A stretch of DNA of 64,000 nt from Cecembia lonarensis LW9 (GTDB lineage: Bacteria > Bacteroidota > Bacteroidia > Cytophagales > Cyclobacteriaceae). Every line of letters starts with the position of its first letter. Position 1 is the first letter of the stretch. The position numbers were made by a program, and so were the translations under genes. This document shows positions 44,091 to 52,785 of the stretch, piece by piece. The notes under the pieces are model-generated. The model searched no databases, had not been told where the DNA came from, and was given only the letters and a program-made list of their open reading frames with translations. Where the stretch lies: contig NZ_AMGM01000013.1 in NCBI RefSeq assembly GCF_000298295.1, forward strand, positions 1 to 64,000, given 5' to 3'.

Positions 44091-45458
44091 TCAGTTATTT
44101 CCCAAAATGTTCCTCTCAATGAAAGGGTTTCGGAATTTTCCTTCTGCGTCATATTGATGCATGAGTTTTCTAAAGTCATTGAGTTTCGGATACCTGCTCT
44201 CCAGTTCAGAAGGGGAAATGGTGAATAATTTAGCCCAATGGGGCCTGGCTTGAAAAGGGGCCAATCTTGCTTCCATTTTAGGCAAAATTTCCATTACCTC
44301 GGGGACTTCCTGTTTCCACGTGGTATGAATAGCGATGGCATCTCTATGATAGCAGGGGCTCAACCATAGCTCATCTGCCTTGATGGCCCGTATTTCTGAA
44401 ATAAACAATAAAGGGCTGATTTCATTGGCCATTTCCTGAATACTTGAAATGGCTTCGTATGCATGTTCTATGGGAATAAAATATTCTGATTGTAATTCTT
44501 TACCTGCACTGGGTTGGAACTCCATTTTGAAATGGGGGAGGATTTCAAACCATTTTTTAGTCTCACCCAGCTGGGTGGTACAACTTTCAGCGGACATGCT
44601 CTGCACTGGATGAACCGCTTTTTCATATGGGGATGCCCCGAATAATTCCGAAGGGAAACCAAATTCTCCATTTTCATTGGGGCGTTTCTTTACCCAAACC
44701 TGATTGATATTTTCACTTTTCCAATCAGTAAACAAGCTGACACTGTAGCCAGCTCCCATGATTTCAGCCAAATGGTCTTTGAGTACATGCATCGGTAAAT
44801 CTTTATAAATTACCTGTGCCATGTCATAGGAAGGTTCGATGTCTAGGGTAACCTTGGTTAACATCCCGACAGCACCCAGTCCAATAACTGCCCCCATAAT
44901 GTCAGGGTCTTTTTGCCGGCTAAGCCTTACCAATGCTCCATTTCCATTAATAAATTCAATAGCTGCTACAGCGCTTGAAAGATTGCCATTTTCCATTCCC
45001 GATCCATGGGTAGCTGTACTGATGGAACCGGCAATGGAAATATGGGGCAAAGAAGCAAGATTATGTAAAGCGTATCCTTCTTTTTCTAGTAATAGGCAAA
45101 GGTCTCCATATTTCATCCCGGCTTCGACGGTTACTTTTCGGGTTTCTTTGTCAAGCTCCACCAAGCGATTCAAAAAGTTGGTCGAAACCAAATGTTCTTC
45201 ACTGTCAGCAATGGAGTTAAATGAGTGCCTGGAACCCAACACTCGTAATTTTGGAAGTTCTTTAACCAAACGGACAGCTTCTTCCAAATTTTTGGGTTGG
45301 TGGAGATGGGTTGTGCTGAATTGTAAATTTCCCGCCCAATTATAGAGCGTTTCTGTGGATGCTATTTTTTCATGCTTAGGGTTACATTGGAGGAGCGGGC
45401 TTACAATAGCTGCTCCCGCAAGGGTGGAGGCTGTTTTGAGAAATTGTCTTTTGTCCAT
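44091..45458 (-). CDS. FAD-linked oxidase of the alditol/aldonolactone oxidase type, exported
   Basis: The 455-residue protein has a Tat-like leader (KRQFLKTASTLAGAAIV) and a Cys at LLQC near residue 25 that could be lipidated. The VAO-type FAD domain shows LGSRHSFNSIAD near 75, where the His carries covalent FAD in alditol and gulonolactone oxidases, and SIAGSISTATHGSG near 146. The C-terminal YHRDAIAIHTTW and HWAKLF segments are typical of that family. It would oxidise an alditol or a sugar lactone outside the cytoplasm. First gene of the minus-strand cluster. Confidence 0.82.
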   Translation of the reverse strand: MDKRQFLKTASTLAGAAIVSPLLQCNPKHEKIASTETLYNWAGNLQFSTTHLHQPKNLEEAVRLVKELPKLRVLGSRHSFNSIADSEEHLVSTNFLNRLVELDKETRKVTVEAGMKYGDLCLLLEKEGYALHNLASLPHISIAGSISTATHGSGMENGNLSSAVAAIEFINGNGALVRLSRQKDPDIMGAVIGLGAVGMLTKVTLDIEPSYDMAQVIYKDLPMHVLKDHLAEIMGAGYSVSLFTDWKSENINQVWVKKRPNENGEFGFPSELFGASPYEKAVHPVQSMSAESCTTQLGETKKWFEILPHFKMEFQPSAGKELQSEYFIPIEHAYEAISSIQEMANEISPLLFISEIRAIKADELWLSPCYHRDAIAIHTTWKQEVPEVMEILPKMEARLAPFQARPHWAKLFTISPSELESRYPKLNDFRKLMHQYDAEGKFRNPFIERNILGNN

Positions 45459-45540
45459 AGTGGCTGGGAATAATTAAGAACAAGGGCATTGACAAGTTAA
45501 TAAAAATGAAGGAGTAATGTAGGGAAACCGGGTTAAATCC

Positions 45541-45650
45541 ATAATCACTTTAGCTTGACATGTTTTGGTGACAATGATTTTCAAAAAATGAGACGGGAAG
45601 TTGCTTCGCAAGAACTGCATCCTGTTTCTGCGGTTATATTTAAAGTATTA
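45541..45650 (+). repeat. Degenerate 3' part of the noncoding element
   Basis: AATCACTTTAGCTTGACATG, then ATGAGACGGGAAGTTGC, follows the order seen at the end of element B, but the closing hairpin is broken and no T tract is left. The gap between the FAD oxidase gene and element B (45459-45881) contains this remnant and AT-rich sequence only. Confidence 0.45.
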
Positions 45651-45887
45651 ATATCCATTTTATCGAATGGATTTAAAACCGAATAAACAGAAAGCAAGGT
45701 TTGATGCAAAAAATTAAATTCCCGATTGATTTATCCTGTACAAGGTTTCATGTTTTAATTAATAATGGAAGAAAGCCGTAATGACTGTTTATAAGTTTGT
45801 TGATAAATCAAAAATTGATGTTAATATTTTGTTGATAAATAAATATATAAAATTTTGTTTTTTAAAAACAAATTTACGTACTTTGAT

Positions 45888-46186
45888 AACATCAAGTGAG
45901 AGATAAAAGATCGAAAGTAGTATTTCGGACTGACTTTGAAAATGTAAAAGTTATTTGTGAAGGAGCTTTGATCAACTGGTTAAAGTTTGAGACGGGAAAC
46001 CGCAGAAGCATTTTACTTTTGACTTGAACCGCAAGGTTGAAAGTAATTTTGAGAGGGGGTTTTTCGGTTTGGGTAACTGGATCGAAAGTCGTAATAACTG
46101 TAGCTTGACATGATTTGATGATTACGGTTATCAGATCATGAAGCGGGAAGTCAATCTGCAAAGATTGCTTCCCGCTTTTGTTTTTT
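45888..46186 (+). ncRNA. Candidate structured noncoding RNA, copy B
   Basis: This copy shares 29 identical bases (45882-45910) with copy A and a conserved 3' part. Here TGATAAC at the 5' side matches GTTATCA near 46130 and TCAAG matches CTTGA, so the closing stem is clear. A TACTTTG just before the element resembles a -7 box. The middle includes GAGACGGGAAAC, a motif found again at 43306 and 45591. The terminator overlaps the 3' end of the opposing collagen-like fragment. Confidence 0.6.
46143..46186 (+). terminator. Terminator of noncoding element B
   Basis: GCGGGAAG and CTTCCCGC pair around an inner hairpin CAATCT-GCAA-AGATTG, followed by TTTTGTTTTTT. The inner stem differs from copy A but pairs equally well. 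Confidence 0.85.
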
Positions 46187-46543
46187 ATCAGTGTATATTT
46201 TTTGAACGATGTTTAATTTCGCCCATTCCTCAAAGTCGACTAATTGCACAAAGACCAAGACTGCTCCGGAATTAACCACATTAGGGGTAAGGTCTGGGAT
46301 GGGTTCTATATAAGAGAAACCATAGCCCTCTTCGCCTTCTTCTTCATCTTCAAACCAGCCTTCTTCAATAGTTTGAAAATCTACTATTTTATAAGCACCA
46401 ATTCCTGCAGGGCCTTGGGGCCCGATAGTGCCTTGCGCGCCAGCAGCACCTTGAGGACCAGCGGGTCCCGCAGGTCCAACAGGACCTTCCGGTTCTTCGT
46501 ATGACAGGGAAAATACCACCACTGATTGGCCATTTCGGCACAT
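46151..46543 (-). pseudogene. Truncated collagen-repeat protein
   Basis: The 130-codon frame contains a Gly-x-Pro repeat block (EPEGPVGPAGPAGPQGAAGAQG onward, about residues 17-46) followed by a C-terminal part with GWFEDEEEGEEGYG. Complete relatives start with a lipoprotein signal ending in a Cys next to this block; here the upstream sequence FSLSY replaces it and no signal is left. At the other end the frame runs into the terminator of noncoding element B and ends in unrelated Lys-rich codons. Both ends look lost, so I call it a remnant. Confidence 0.5.
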
Positions 46544-46661
46544 TTATATAAAATATCAGTGGCGATTAACTGAAAATCTTTTAATGGTTTTTCCTCTGTC
46601 TAAAGTTTGGGTATATTGAGAGGACGAGTTTCAGCAATAAACCTATTTAACCACAACCCGC

Positions 46662-47993
46662 ATGATACTGATCTTGACCATCTTGCTTGCCTTGGCCATT
46701 ATCCTGATCGCCATCGTTAAGTTTGATATCCACCCTTTTTTAGCACTTTTTGTTACCGCCATTTTGTATGGATTGTTGTCAGGAATGTCCGGAGACCTCA
46801 TCATCAAATCTATTTCTGAGGGTTTTGGAGGCGTCCTTGGCAGTATTGGATTGCTGATTCTTTTGGGTGTGTTTTTGGGTACTTTCCTGGAGAAGACTGG
46901 GGGAGCCATTGTCATAGCTGAAAAAATCCTGGATTGGATCGGTCATAAATCTGTTACCAAAGCCATGTTGCTCTGCGGTTATATTCTATCCATCCCCGTT
47001 TTTGGAGACAGTACCTTTATCATGATGAATCCGATCAGTAAGTCCCTTTCCCTAAAAAGCAAGGTGCCTTATGCAGCGACTACTATTGCAGTAGCTTTGG
47101 GTGCCACTGCTTCCCATTCCCTTGTTCCGCCCACCCCAGGGCCAATTGCCACAGCAGGTATTCTGGAAGCAGATCTCGGCATGGTGATCTTTTGGGGGCT
47201 GATTATCAGTTTGATCACATTAATACCTTCCTATTATTTTATCAAAAAAGTAGCTTATAAAATTCCTTTAGAGCCCCAATTGGCAAAAATTGACACTGAA
47301 AAAATTGAAAAGAAATACCCCTCAGCAGCGAAGTCCTTTATGCCGGTCGTATTGCCTTTGTTATTAATAATCCTGGCTTCTATTGCCAAATACCCTTCCC
47401 AACCCTTTGGAGACGGCATCTTTACCACCATCATTACCTTTGTCGGCAGTCCGGTGATAGCCCTATTGTTAGGTGTTTTTCTTTCCTTTACTTTACCTGC
47501 CAAATTTGACAATAAATTACTTTCCTCTTCAGGCTGGATAGGAGAAGCCATTTTAATTGCAGCGCCTGTGATTCTTATTACCGGAGCAGGTGGAGTATTT
47601 GGGAAAATGCTGCAAAACTCAGGCATTGCGGATTTGGTCGGAGAAGGTTTGGCCAGTGCCAGCTGGGGAATCTTCTTACCTTTTCTGATTGCCTTTTCCC
47701 TAAAAACTGCCCAAGGTTCTTCCACTGTGGCCATGATTACCACAGCCTCCATCATTGCCCCATTATTAGGGTCTTTAGGCATGGATTCTGAATCCATGCG
47801 TGTTTTTGCTGTATTGGCTACCGGAGCTGGCGCAATGGCTATTTCTCATGCCAATGACAGCTTTTTCTGGGCGGTTACCCAATTGTCTGGTTTAAAAATC
47901 TCTCAAGGAAACAAAACCCATAGCTTAGGAACCATCATCATGTCCTTTACAGCTATAGGTCTCATTTTCCTGATTACCAAAATTTTCTATTAA
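46662..47993 (+). CDS. GntP-family gluconate/sugar-acid permease
   Basis: The 443-residue protein has about twelve hydrophobic segments across its length and the GntP pattern: FGDSTFIMMNPISKS near residue 112, SLVPPTPGPIATAGILEADLG near 153, and KTAQGSSTVAMITTASI near 348. Such proteins import gluconate, other aldonates or related acids by proton symport. It converges with the SDR gene, with the two stop codons adjacent. Its neighbours suggest an aldonate substrate. Confidence 0.9.
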   Translation: MILILTILLALAIILIAIVKFDIHPFLALFVTAILYGLLSGMSGDLIIKSISEGFGGVLGSIGLLILLGVFLGTFLEKTGGAIVIAEKILDWIGHKSVTKAMLLCGYILSIPVFGDSTFIMMNPISKSLSLKSKVPYAATTIAVALGATASHSLVPPTPGPIATAGILEADLGMVIFWGLIISLITLIPSYYFIKKVAYKIPLEPQLAKIDTEKIEKKYPSAAKSFMPVVLPLLLIILASIAKYPSQPFGDGIFTTIITFVGSPVIALLLGVFLSFTLPAKFDNKLLSSSGWIGEAILIAAPVILITGAGGVFGKMLQNSGIADLVGEGLASASWGIFLPFLIAFSLKTAQGSSTVAMITTASIIAPLLGSLGMDSESMRVFAVLATGAGAMAISHANDSFFWAVTQLSGLKISQGNKTHSLGTIIMSFTAIGLIFLITKIFY

Positions 47994-48773
47994 TCAACGG
48001 GCTGTCCAACCCCCATCTACAGTAATGATAGATCCCACCATATAGGTAGCGGCATCACTGGCCAGGAAAAGGGCAGCTCCCTGGATTTCTTTCAGTTCAC
48101 CCCACCTGCCCAAGGCGGTGGCACCGACTACAAATTTTTTACCCTCTTCTGTGTCTGCAATGGGTAAATTCATTTCCGTAAGAAAAGGTCCTGGACAAAT
48201 GGCGTTTACTGTGATGTTAAATGGAGCAAGTTCCAAAGCCAAGGCCCTTGTCATTTGTACCACCGCGCCTTTGCTCGAGGTATAGGGTGTCCTGTTTGCC
48301 AAGCCGACCAAGCCTAAGGTGCTGGCCAAGTTGATAATGCTCCCTTTTTTTGCGGCTTTCATATAAGGCGTAACAGCACGGTTACACAACCAAGTCCCGG
48401 TCACATTGATATCCATGACTTTTTGGAAATCCTCCAAACTCAGTTCATCAATAGCGCCACGAATATTGATTCCCGCACTGTTGATCAAAATGTCAATTCG
48501 GCCAAATAATTCAATGGCCTTTTGGGCCATGGCTTCGGTTTGCTCCTGATTGGATACATCTGCACTGAAATAGCTTACTTTAACCGGGTATTGGGAAGCC
48601 AGTTCCTTGGCTGCTTTTTCTCCCTCAGCTTGGTTTCTGCTTACAAGCATTACGTTGGCACCTGCCGAGGCCAACCCGGCTGCCATGGCAAGGCCCAAGC
48701 CCTTCGAGCCACCAGTTACGATGGCCGCTTTTCCACTTAAATCAAAAAGTTTTATTCCAGGTAGATTTTCCAT
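47994..48773 (-). CDS. SDR family oxidoreductase (gluconate dehydrogenase-like)
   Basis: The 259-residue protein is a classical SDR with VTGGSKGLGLAMA near residue 19, NSAGIN near 97, Ser in NLASTLG near 148 and Tyr-x-x-x-Lys in PYTSSKGAV near 162; it ends with the common ITVDGGWTAR. The beginning LFDLSGKAAIVTGG resembles gluconate 5-dehydrogenases and 2-deoxygluconate 3-dehydrogenases. With a GntP permease next door, oxidation of an aldonate is the likely role. Confidence 0.9.
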   Translation of the reverse strand: MENLPGIKLFDLSGKAAIVTGGSKGLGLAMAAGLASAGANVMLVSRNQAEGEKAAKELASQYPVKVSYFSADVSNQEQTEAMAQKAIELFGRIDILINSAGINIRGAIDELSLEDFQKVMDINVTGTWLCNRAVTPYMKAAKKGSIINLASTLGLVGLANRTPYTSSKGAVVQMTRALALELAPFNITVNAICPGPFLTEMNLPIADTEEGKKFVVGATALGRWGELKEIQGAALFLASDAATYMVGSIITVDGGWTAR

Positions 48774-48806
48774 AGTCTTTCATTTAGATAATTAGAATGC
48801 TTTGTT

Positions 48807-49916
48807 TTATTGATTCATGTTTAGTTTGTCTTGGCTGTAAGCCAAGCAAGCAAGGATATTTTCTTCCTCCTTTGATAATTTTTCTTCAGGATTCAATGTG
48901 CTGATGATAGGTAGGTCTTCGGGGAAACCTTTATCCCTTACCAACCTCAGTGTTTTTGCCAGTTCATTTCCCGGCAAATCCCCAAAAGTTTTCCAATATT
49001 CCTCCTCCAGACAGGGGATTTTCAAGGGGTCCCGGGTAATCATTTCTAAGTTGAATTTGATGTCGGGATTGTATTCCATACAAAGGGCCACTGCTTTTTC
49101 CAGGTTGACCACTCCTTGTCCAAGAGGGATTTCTGAAAGTAAAAACCCCTCTTCATATGCCTTTAGCCCCATGTCTTTGATATGGGTGGAAAAGGCATAA
49201 GGCGCCAGAATTTCAATGACTTCATCCGGATCTTCCAAAAGGGAAATGTTATTTCCAAAATCCAAGGTCACCCCTGCCCATTGATTATCCAGCCACTGAA
49301 TGATTTCTAACAATTCCCTGGCCCTCCAGTCCTTATGGTTTTCAATGGCAAGTTTTGCCCGATGCTTTTCTGCTATTTTGCAGGCTGTTTTTAAGGCCTT
49401 CAAGGATTCTTCCTTAAAACTGTCAAATTCTGATCGGCTTTTAAAAGTCTCATAGCGTCTTCCTCCCAAGCAAACGGTTCGGAAAATACCCACTCCGGCC
49501 GATTTGGCTATTTCAATTTGCTTTTCAAAGGTGTTGGCTTCTTTCTCTGACCTGGGAAGCCCTATACTTCCTTCAATGAACATATTAAGAGCTTTGCTTC
49601 TTTCCCTGAGTTGGCCTGCAAATTCATTGGTCCAATTTTGCACCCCAACTTGTATGCCTCCGGCACCTATTTTATGGCAGTGTTCCAATAGCTGAAGGGC
49701 ATTTTGAAATCCAGGAAAATCCTGGCTGTCTACGGAGGAATTCCATCGTAGCCCATAAGAATGCACGACTATCCCCATTTTTTGCCTAGTAACAGATTTT
49801 CCCAAAACAGGTCCTGGAAAATTCATGGCCAATGCCAACATTCCCGCACTGAGGAGAAAATTTCTGCGGCTAGGGTCAAAGGGGTGTTGGGGTTCAAGTG
49901 TGGGTTTCATGGTCAA
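48807..49916 (-). CDS. Tat-exported sugar isomerase/epimerase-like TIM-barrel protein
   Basis: The 369-residue protein carries a twin-arginine leader (SRRNFLLSAGMLALAM, near residue 16) and then an AP-endonuclease-2-type TIM barrel: AIENHKDW near 195, VTLDFGNN near 218, STHIKDM near 244 and FNLEMITRD near 292 give the metal ligands. Such exported relatives often sit beside cytochrome-containing dehydrogenases. The start overlaps the stop of the dehydrogenase gene by four bases, so the two are coupled. Confidence 0.85.
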   Translation of the reverse strand: MTMKPTLEPQHPFDPSRRNFLLSAGMLALAMNFPGPVLGKSVTRQKMGIVVHSYGLRWNSSVDSQDFPGFQNALQLLEHCHKIGAGGIQVGVQNWTNEFAGQLRERSKALNMFIEGSIGLPRSEKEANTFEKQIEIAKSAGVGIFRTVCLGGRRYETFKSRSEFDSFKEESLKALKTACKIAEKHRAKLAIENHKDWRARELLEIIQWLDNQWAGVTLDFGNNISLLEDPDEVIEILAPYAFSTHIKDMGLKAYEEGFLLSEIPLGQGVVNLEKAVALCMEYNPDIKFNLEMITRDPLKIPCLEEEYWKTFGDLPGNELAKTLRLVRDKGFPEDLPIISTLNPEEKLSKEEENILACLAYSQDKLNMNQ

Positions 49917-52468
49917 GGGTTTTGGCTGGGAGGATTTTCCAGGCGTTTGATATGCTCATTGAGTTCAGTTGCAGTCCAAGGATATACCCGCCCTTGGTTC
50001 AAATGCCGGGTAGTACCCACCAATCTCCCGCTGACCGGACCAGCTTGATTGCCCCATTCGTTTCTGATGTAGGTCAGAATGGCGGCAATGCTTCCGTCGT
50101 CCATGGTGGAATGGGAGGGCATGACAGGAAGGATTTCCGGGGCATCATATATTTTGCCGGCAATTTCCAATGGCCCTTCCATGCCGTGTAAGAGTATCAG
50201 GGCAAGGCGGGTTTCATTTTCTGTTACCCACTCCGAACCCACCAAAGGAGGACCCATTCGGGCTACACCCTTGCCATCAGAAGCATGGCATCCTGCGCAG
50301 CTTGATAGGTATTTTTGTCTTCCCAAAGCAAATTGCTTTAACTCTGATTCACTAAGGCTGACAGTGGATGCAGCAAACATTTCCGGTGAATGTCCAGGCC
50401 ATTGAAACATTCTTTTGATAAAGTCTGCTTTGTTGGGGCTGAGATTTTTTTCAGCTAGTGCAATGATTGATGGTTGATCCCTATAGGTCAATAATCCTAG
50501 ATTTTGACTTTCTGCTGCCTGAATGGCCATGCTGTTGAGGGCTATATTGGCTTTCCAGTCTTCATTCGGATCTTTTTTTTCTATCCATCGGACAAGCTCC
50601 CGGAGCTGCTGGGTATCTTTTTTATTGATAATCGCAGTGATCAGCATTTCCAAAAATATCTCTCTTTCGGGGTTGCTTTTTGACCAGCTTTCTGAATTCC
50701 ATAAAGCTTGGGCTAACTGAAATTCCCTATTTGTCAGGCTGCTTATCAAGGCATCCCGGATCAATGGCTCTTCTCCATATTTTTCAAATAAGATTTTACC
50801 CAAATCCACTTGTTTTGCCTCAGGGAGTATGGCGGCGCTTAAGGCCAATTGGAGGGCTCTTTTTCTAGAAGCTTTTGGGGCTTCTTCTAAAAAGGATGTT
50901 TGAATTATTTCCGCCAAACTTGGTTCTTGGTTGATTTTTTCTTCCAAAAGCCTCAGGGAATGGTTGGCCAAAAGTGTGGAGGGATCAGAAATCAGGGAGA
51001 GCAAAAGATCACTGGACAAGGCCCCCATTCCTTCCAAAGTCCATAAAGCATGCATCCTGCCCAGTTCATGGGTTCCATCTTTCACCATTTTTTCCAACCC
51101 AGGGATAACTGACCGGTCTTTTCTTTCTACCAGTAACCTCTGTGATATATCTCTGTGCCACCCTATTTCATGATTCAATCTTTGCACAAGCGCTTCGCTA
51201 CTTTCTTGGGATAATTTCGGAAAGGGGGATGGTTTCCATTTTTTGGGTACTATTCTCCAAATCCTTCCCATATGAATGGGTAGCACTAATTCTTTTTTCA
51301 AAGTCTGTTCCCGTAAATAGGGCGTGACGTAGCTTCCATGTTGAATCAGACCGCGGTACATATCCGCTACATACATTGCCCCATCTGGGCCTACAGCCAA
51401 ATGTACAGGCCTGAATCGCTCGTCAGTTGAAGCCAAGAATTCTCTGCCAGGATTTGGGTCAAAAGCTTCCAAAACAATACCGGCCTCTCTGACCACATTC
51501 CTTTTGATCAAATTGCCAGCAGGTTCGCAGACAAAAATATTCCCATAGTAATTTTCAGAAAACAAGGGACTTCTAAAAACTACTGGGGAACAGGCTGCCG
51601 TGAATTCCAATAAGCGCCCTTCTTCATCCAATGTGCCAGGAATGTAACCCCTATTGACCGCCAGCGTGGGCCGGATCGGGTAAATTCTTCGATCCAAGGT
51701 CAAGCCATGGTCAATGCCTGAAGAGGGGCTGTGATGAGGATTTCTGTTTAAGTAATTTGGTGGAACGAGGTCTCCGTGAAGCTGTGACCAATTGTAATTA
51801 TAAATCAACCTACCTTGGTCGTCGTGGCTGATGCCATATTGGCCCCTTGCTTCGGTACTATCCCTTACCCATTCTCCATTAATTTGACGGTACCGCAATT
51901 TGGATTTAGCATTGTAGTACCAATTGTCAATATTTCTGAGCAAGCCATTATCCGAATGCTCGGGTATCCCATTGGCAGCATAGGTAGGGTCAAAAAGTTC
52001 TTTCCTGTCTGCTACCAAATCCCCATCATCATCATAAGTTATCCAAAGCGCATTATTTTCTGCCACCAATGCGCCACCTTTGATCAGTCCAAGTGCCCTT
52101 GGCATGATGAGGCTGTCCAGATAAATGGTGCTTTTGTCCATTTGTCCATCGCGATTGCTGTCCTCCAAAACATTGATCCTACCCAGCGGTAAGCTTTCTC
52201 CCTCTCCATCAATATCCGGCATGAAACTTCTCATTTCAATCACCCATAGTCTTCCATCTTCATCAAAAGTGATAAATATGGGGTCCTGAACCAATGGTTC
52301 TGAGGCGACCAATTGGATTTCAAATCCACTTTCTATTTGAAAGCTTCTAAGTGCTTCTTTGGTGCTTTTGGGTGGGGAAGGGGCTGACCCATCGATAGCT
52401 TCTTGCTGCGAACAAGCAGCATAGCAGGCGAGTATGCCAATAAGGAATAAAAACCGGATGGTATGCAT
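49913..52468 (-). CDS. PVC-type membrane-bound dehydrogenase lipoprotein with cytochrome c domain
   Basis: The 851-residue protein has a lipoprotein signal (LIGILACYAACSQQ), a propeller domain in the PVC-type glucose/sorbosone dehydrogenase pattern (residues 40-420, for example HLAVGPDGAMYVADMYRG), a helical HEAT-like middle, and a C-terminal cytochrome c domain with CAGCH near residue 725 and Met in VARMGPPLVG. It probably oxidises a sugar or polyol at the cell surface and passes electrons through heme. It is the first gene of a coupled pair with the Tat-exported TIM-barrel protein. Confidence 0.87.
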   Translation of the reverse strand: MHTIRFLFLIGILACYAACSQQEAIDGSAPSPPKSTKEALRSFQIESGFEIQLVASEPLVQDPIFITFDEDGRLWVIEMRSFMPDIDGEGESLPLGRINVLEDSNRDGQMDKSTIYLDSLIMPRALGLIKGGALVAENNALWITYDDDGDLVADRKELFDPTYAANGIPEHSDNGLLRNIDNWYYNAKSKLRYRQINGEWVRDSTEARGQYGISHDDQGRLIYNYNWSQLHGDLVPPNYLNRNPHHSPSSGIDHGLTLDRRIYPIRPTLAVNRGYIPGTLDEEGRLLEFTAACSPVVFRSPLFSENYYGNIFVCEPAGNLIKRNVVREAGIVLEAFDPNPGREFLASTDERFRPVHLAVGPDGAMYVADMYRGLIQHGSYVTPYLREQTLKKELVLPIHMGRIWRIVPKKWKPSPFPKLSQESSEALVQRLNHEIGWHRDISQRLLVERKDRSVIPGLEKMVKDGTHELGRMHALWTLEGMGALSSDLLLSLISDPSTLLANHSLRLLEEKINQEPSLAEIIQTSFLEEAPKASRKRALQLALSAAILPEAKQVDLGKILFEKYGEEPLIRDALISSLTNREFQLAQALWNSESWSKSNPEREIFLEMLITAIINKKDTQQLRELVRWIEKKDPNEDWKANIALNSMAIQAAESQNLGLLTYRDQPSIIALAEKNLSPNKADFIKRMFQWPGHSPEMFAASTVSLSESELKQFALGRQKYLSSCAGCHASDGKGVARMGPPLVGSEWVTENETRLALILLHGMEGPLEIAGKIYDAPEILPVMPSHSTMDDGSIAAILTYIRNEWGNQAGPVSGRLVGTTRHLNQGRVYPWTATELNEHIKRLENPPSQNP

Positions 52469-52785
52469 CTTACGGTTGGGTTAATAGGTTATTGCGGGTA
52501 GGTGCAGATTGATAATTTTTATGAAAACCGGCACTTGCCATAATATGGCATTAATTCCTCAAATACGCAATAGGGTTTTACAGCAGTGGCTAAATAATTG
52601 ACTAGCAGAAAAATGAAATTGTTGTTCTGATGAGTTCCAGGAGGTTGAGATCAATATTTCAAAACTCATTATGTTAAATTCACAATAAGAATTTACCTTC
52701 TGTGTAATCCTAAGGGTGTTTTTGTTTTCAGGGAGTCTTTTTGATTAGATTGTTCATGTTTCTAAAACACTTAAACCTGATAACC
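52469..52785. other. Divergent intergenic region, no gene found
   Basis: This 317-base gap separates the dehydrogenase lipoprotein and the carboxylesterase. It is AT-rich and includes a small palindrome TGCCATAATATGGCA near 52537-52551. I see no open frame, RNA or clear promoter. Confidence 0.4.

Noticed and set aside
45892-46161. 89-codon minus-strand frame
   Set aside because: It is antisense to the conserved noncoding element and its terminator; composition is not protein-like.
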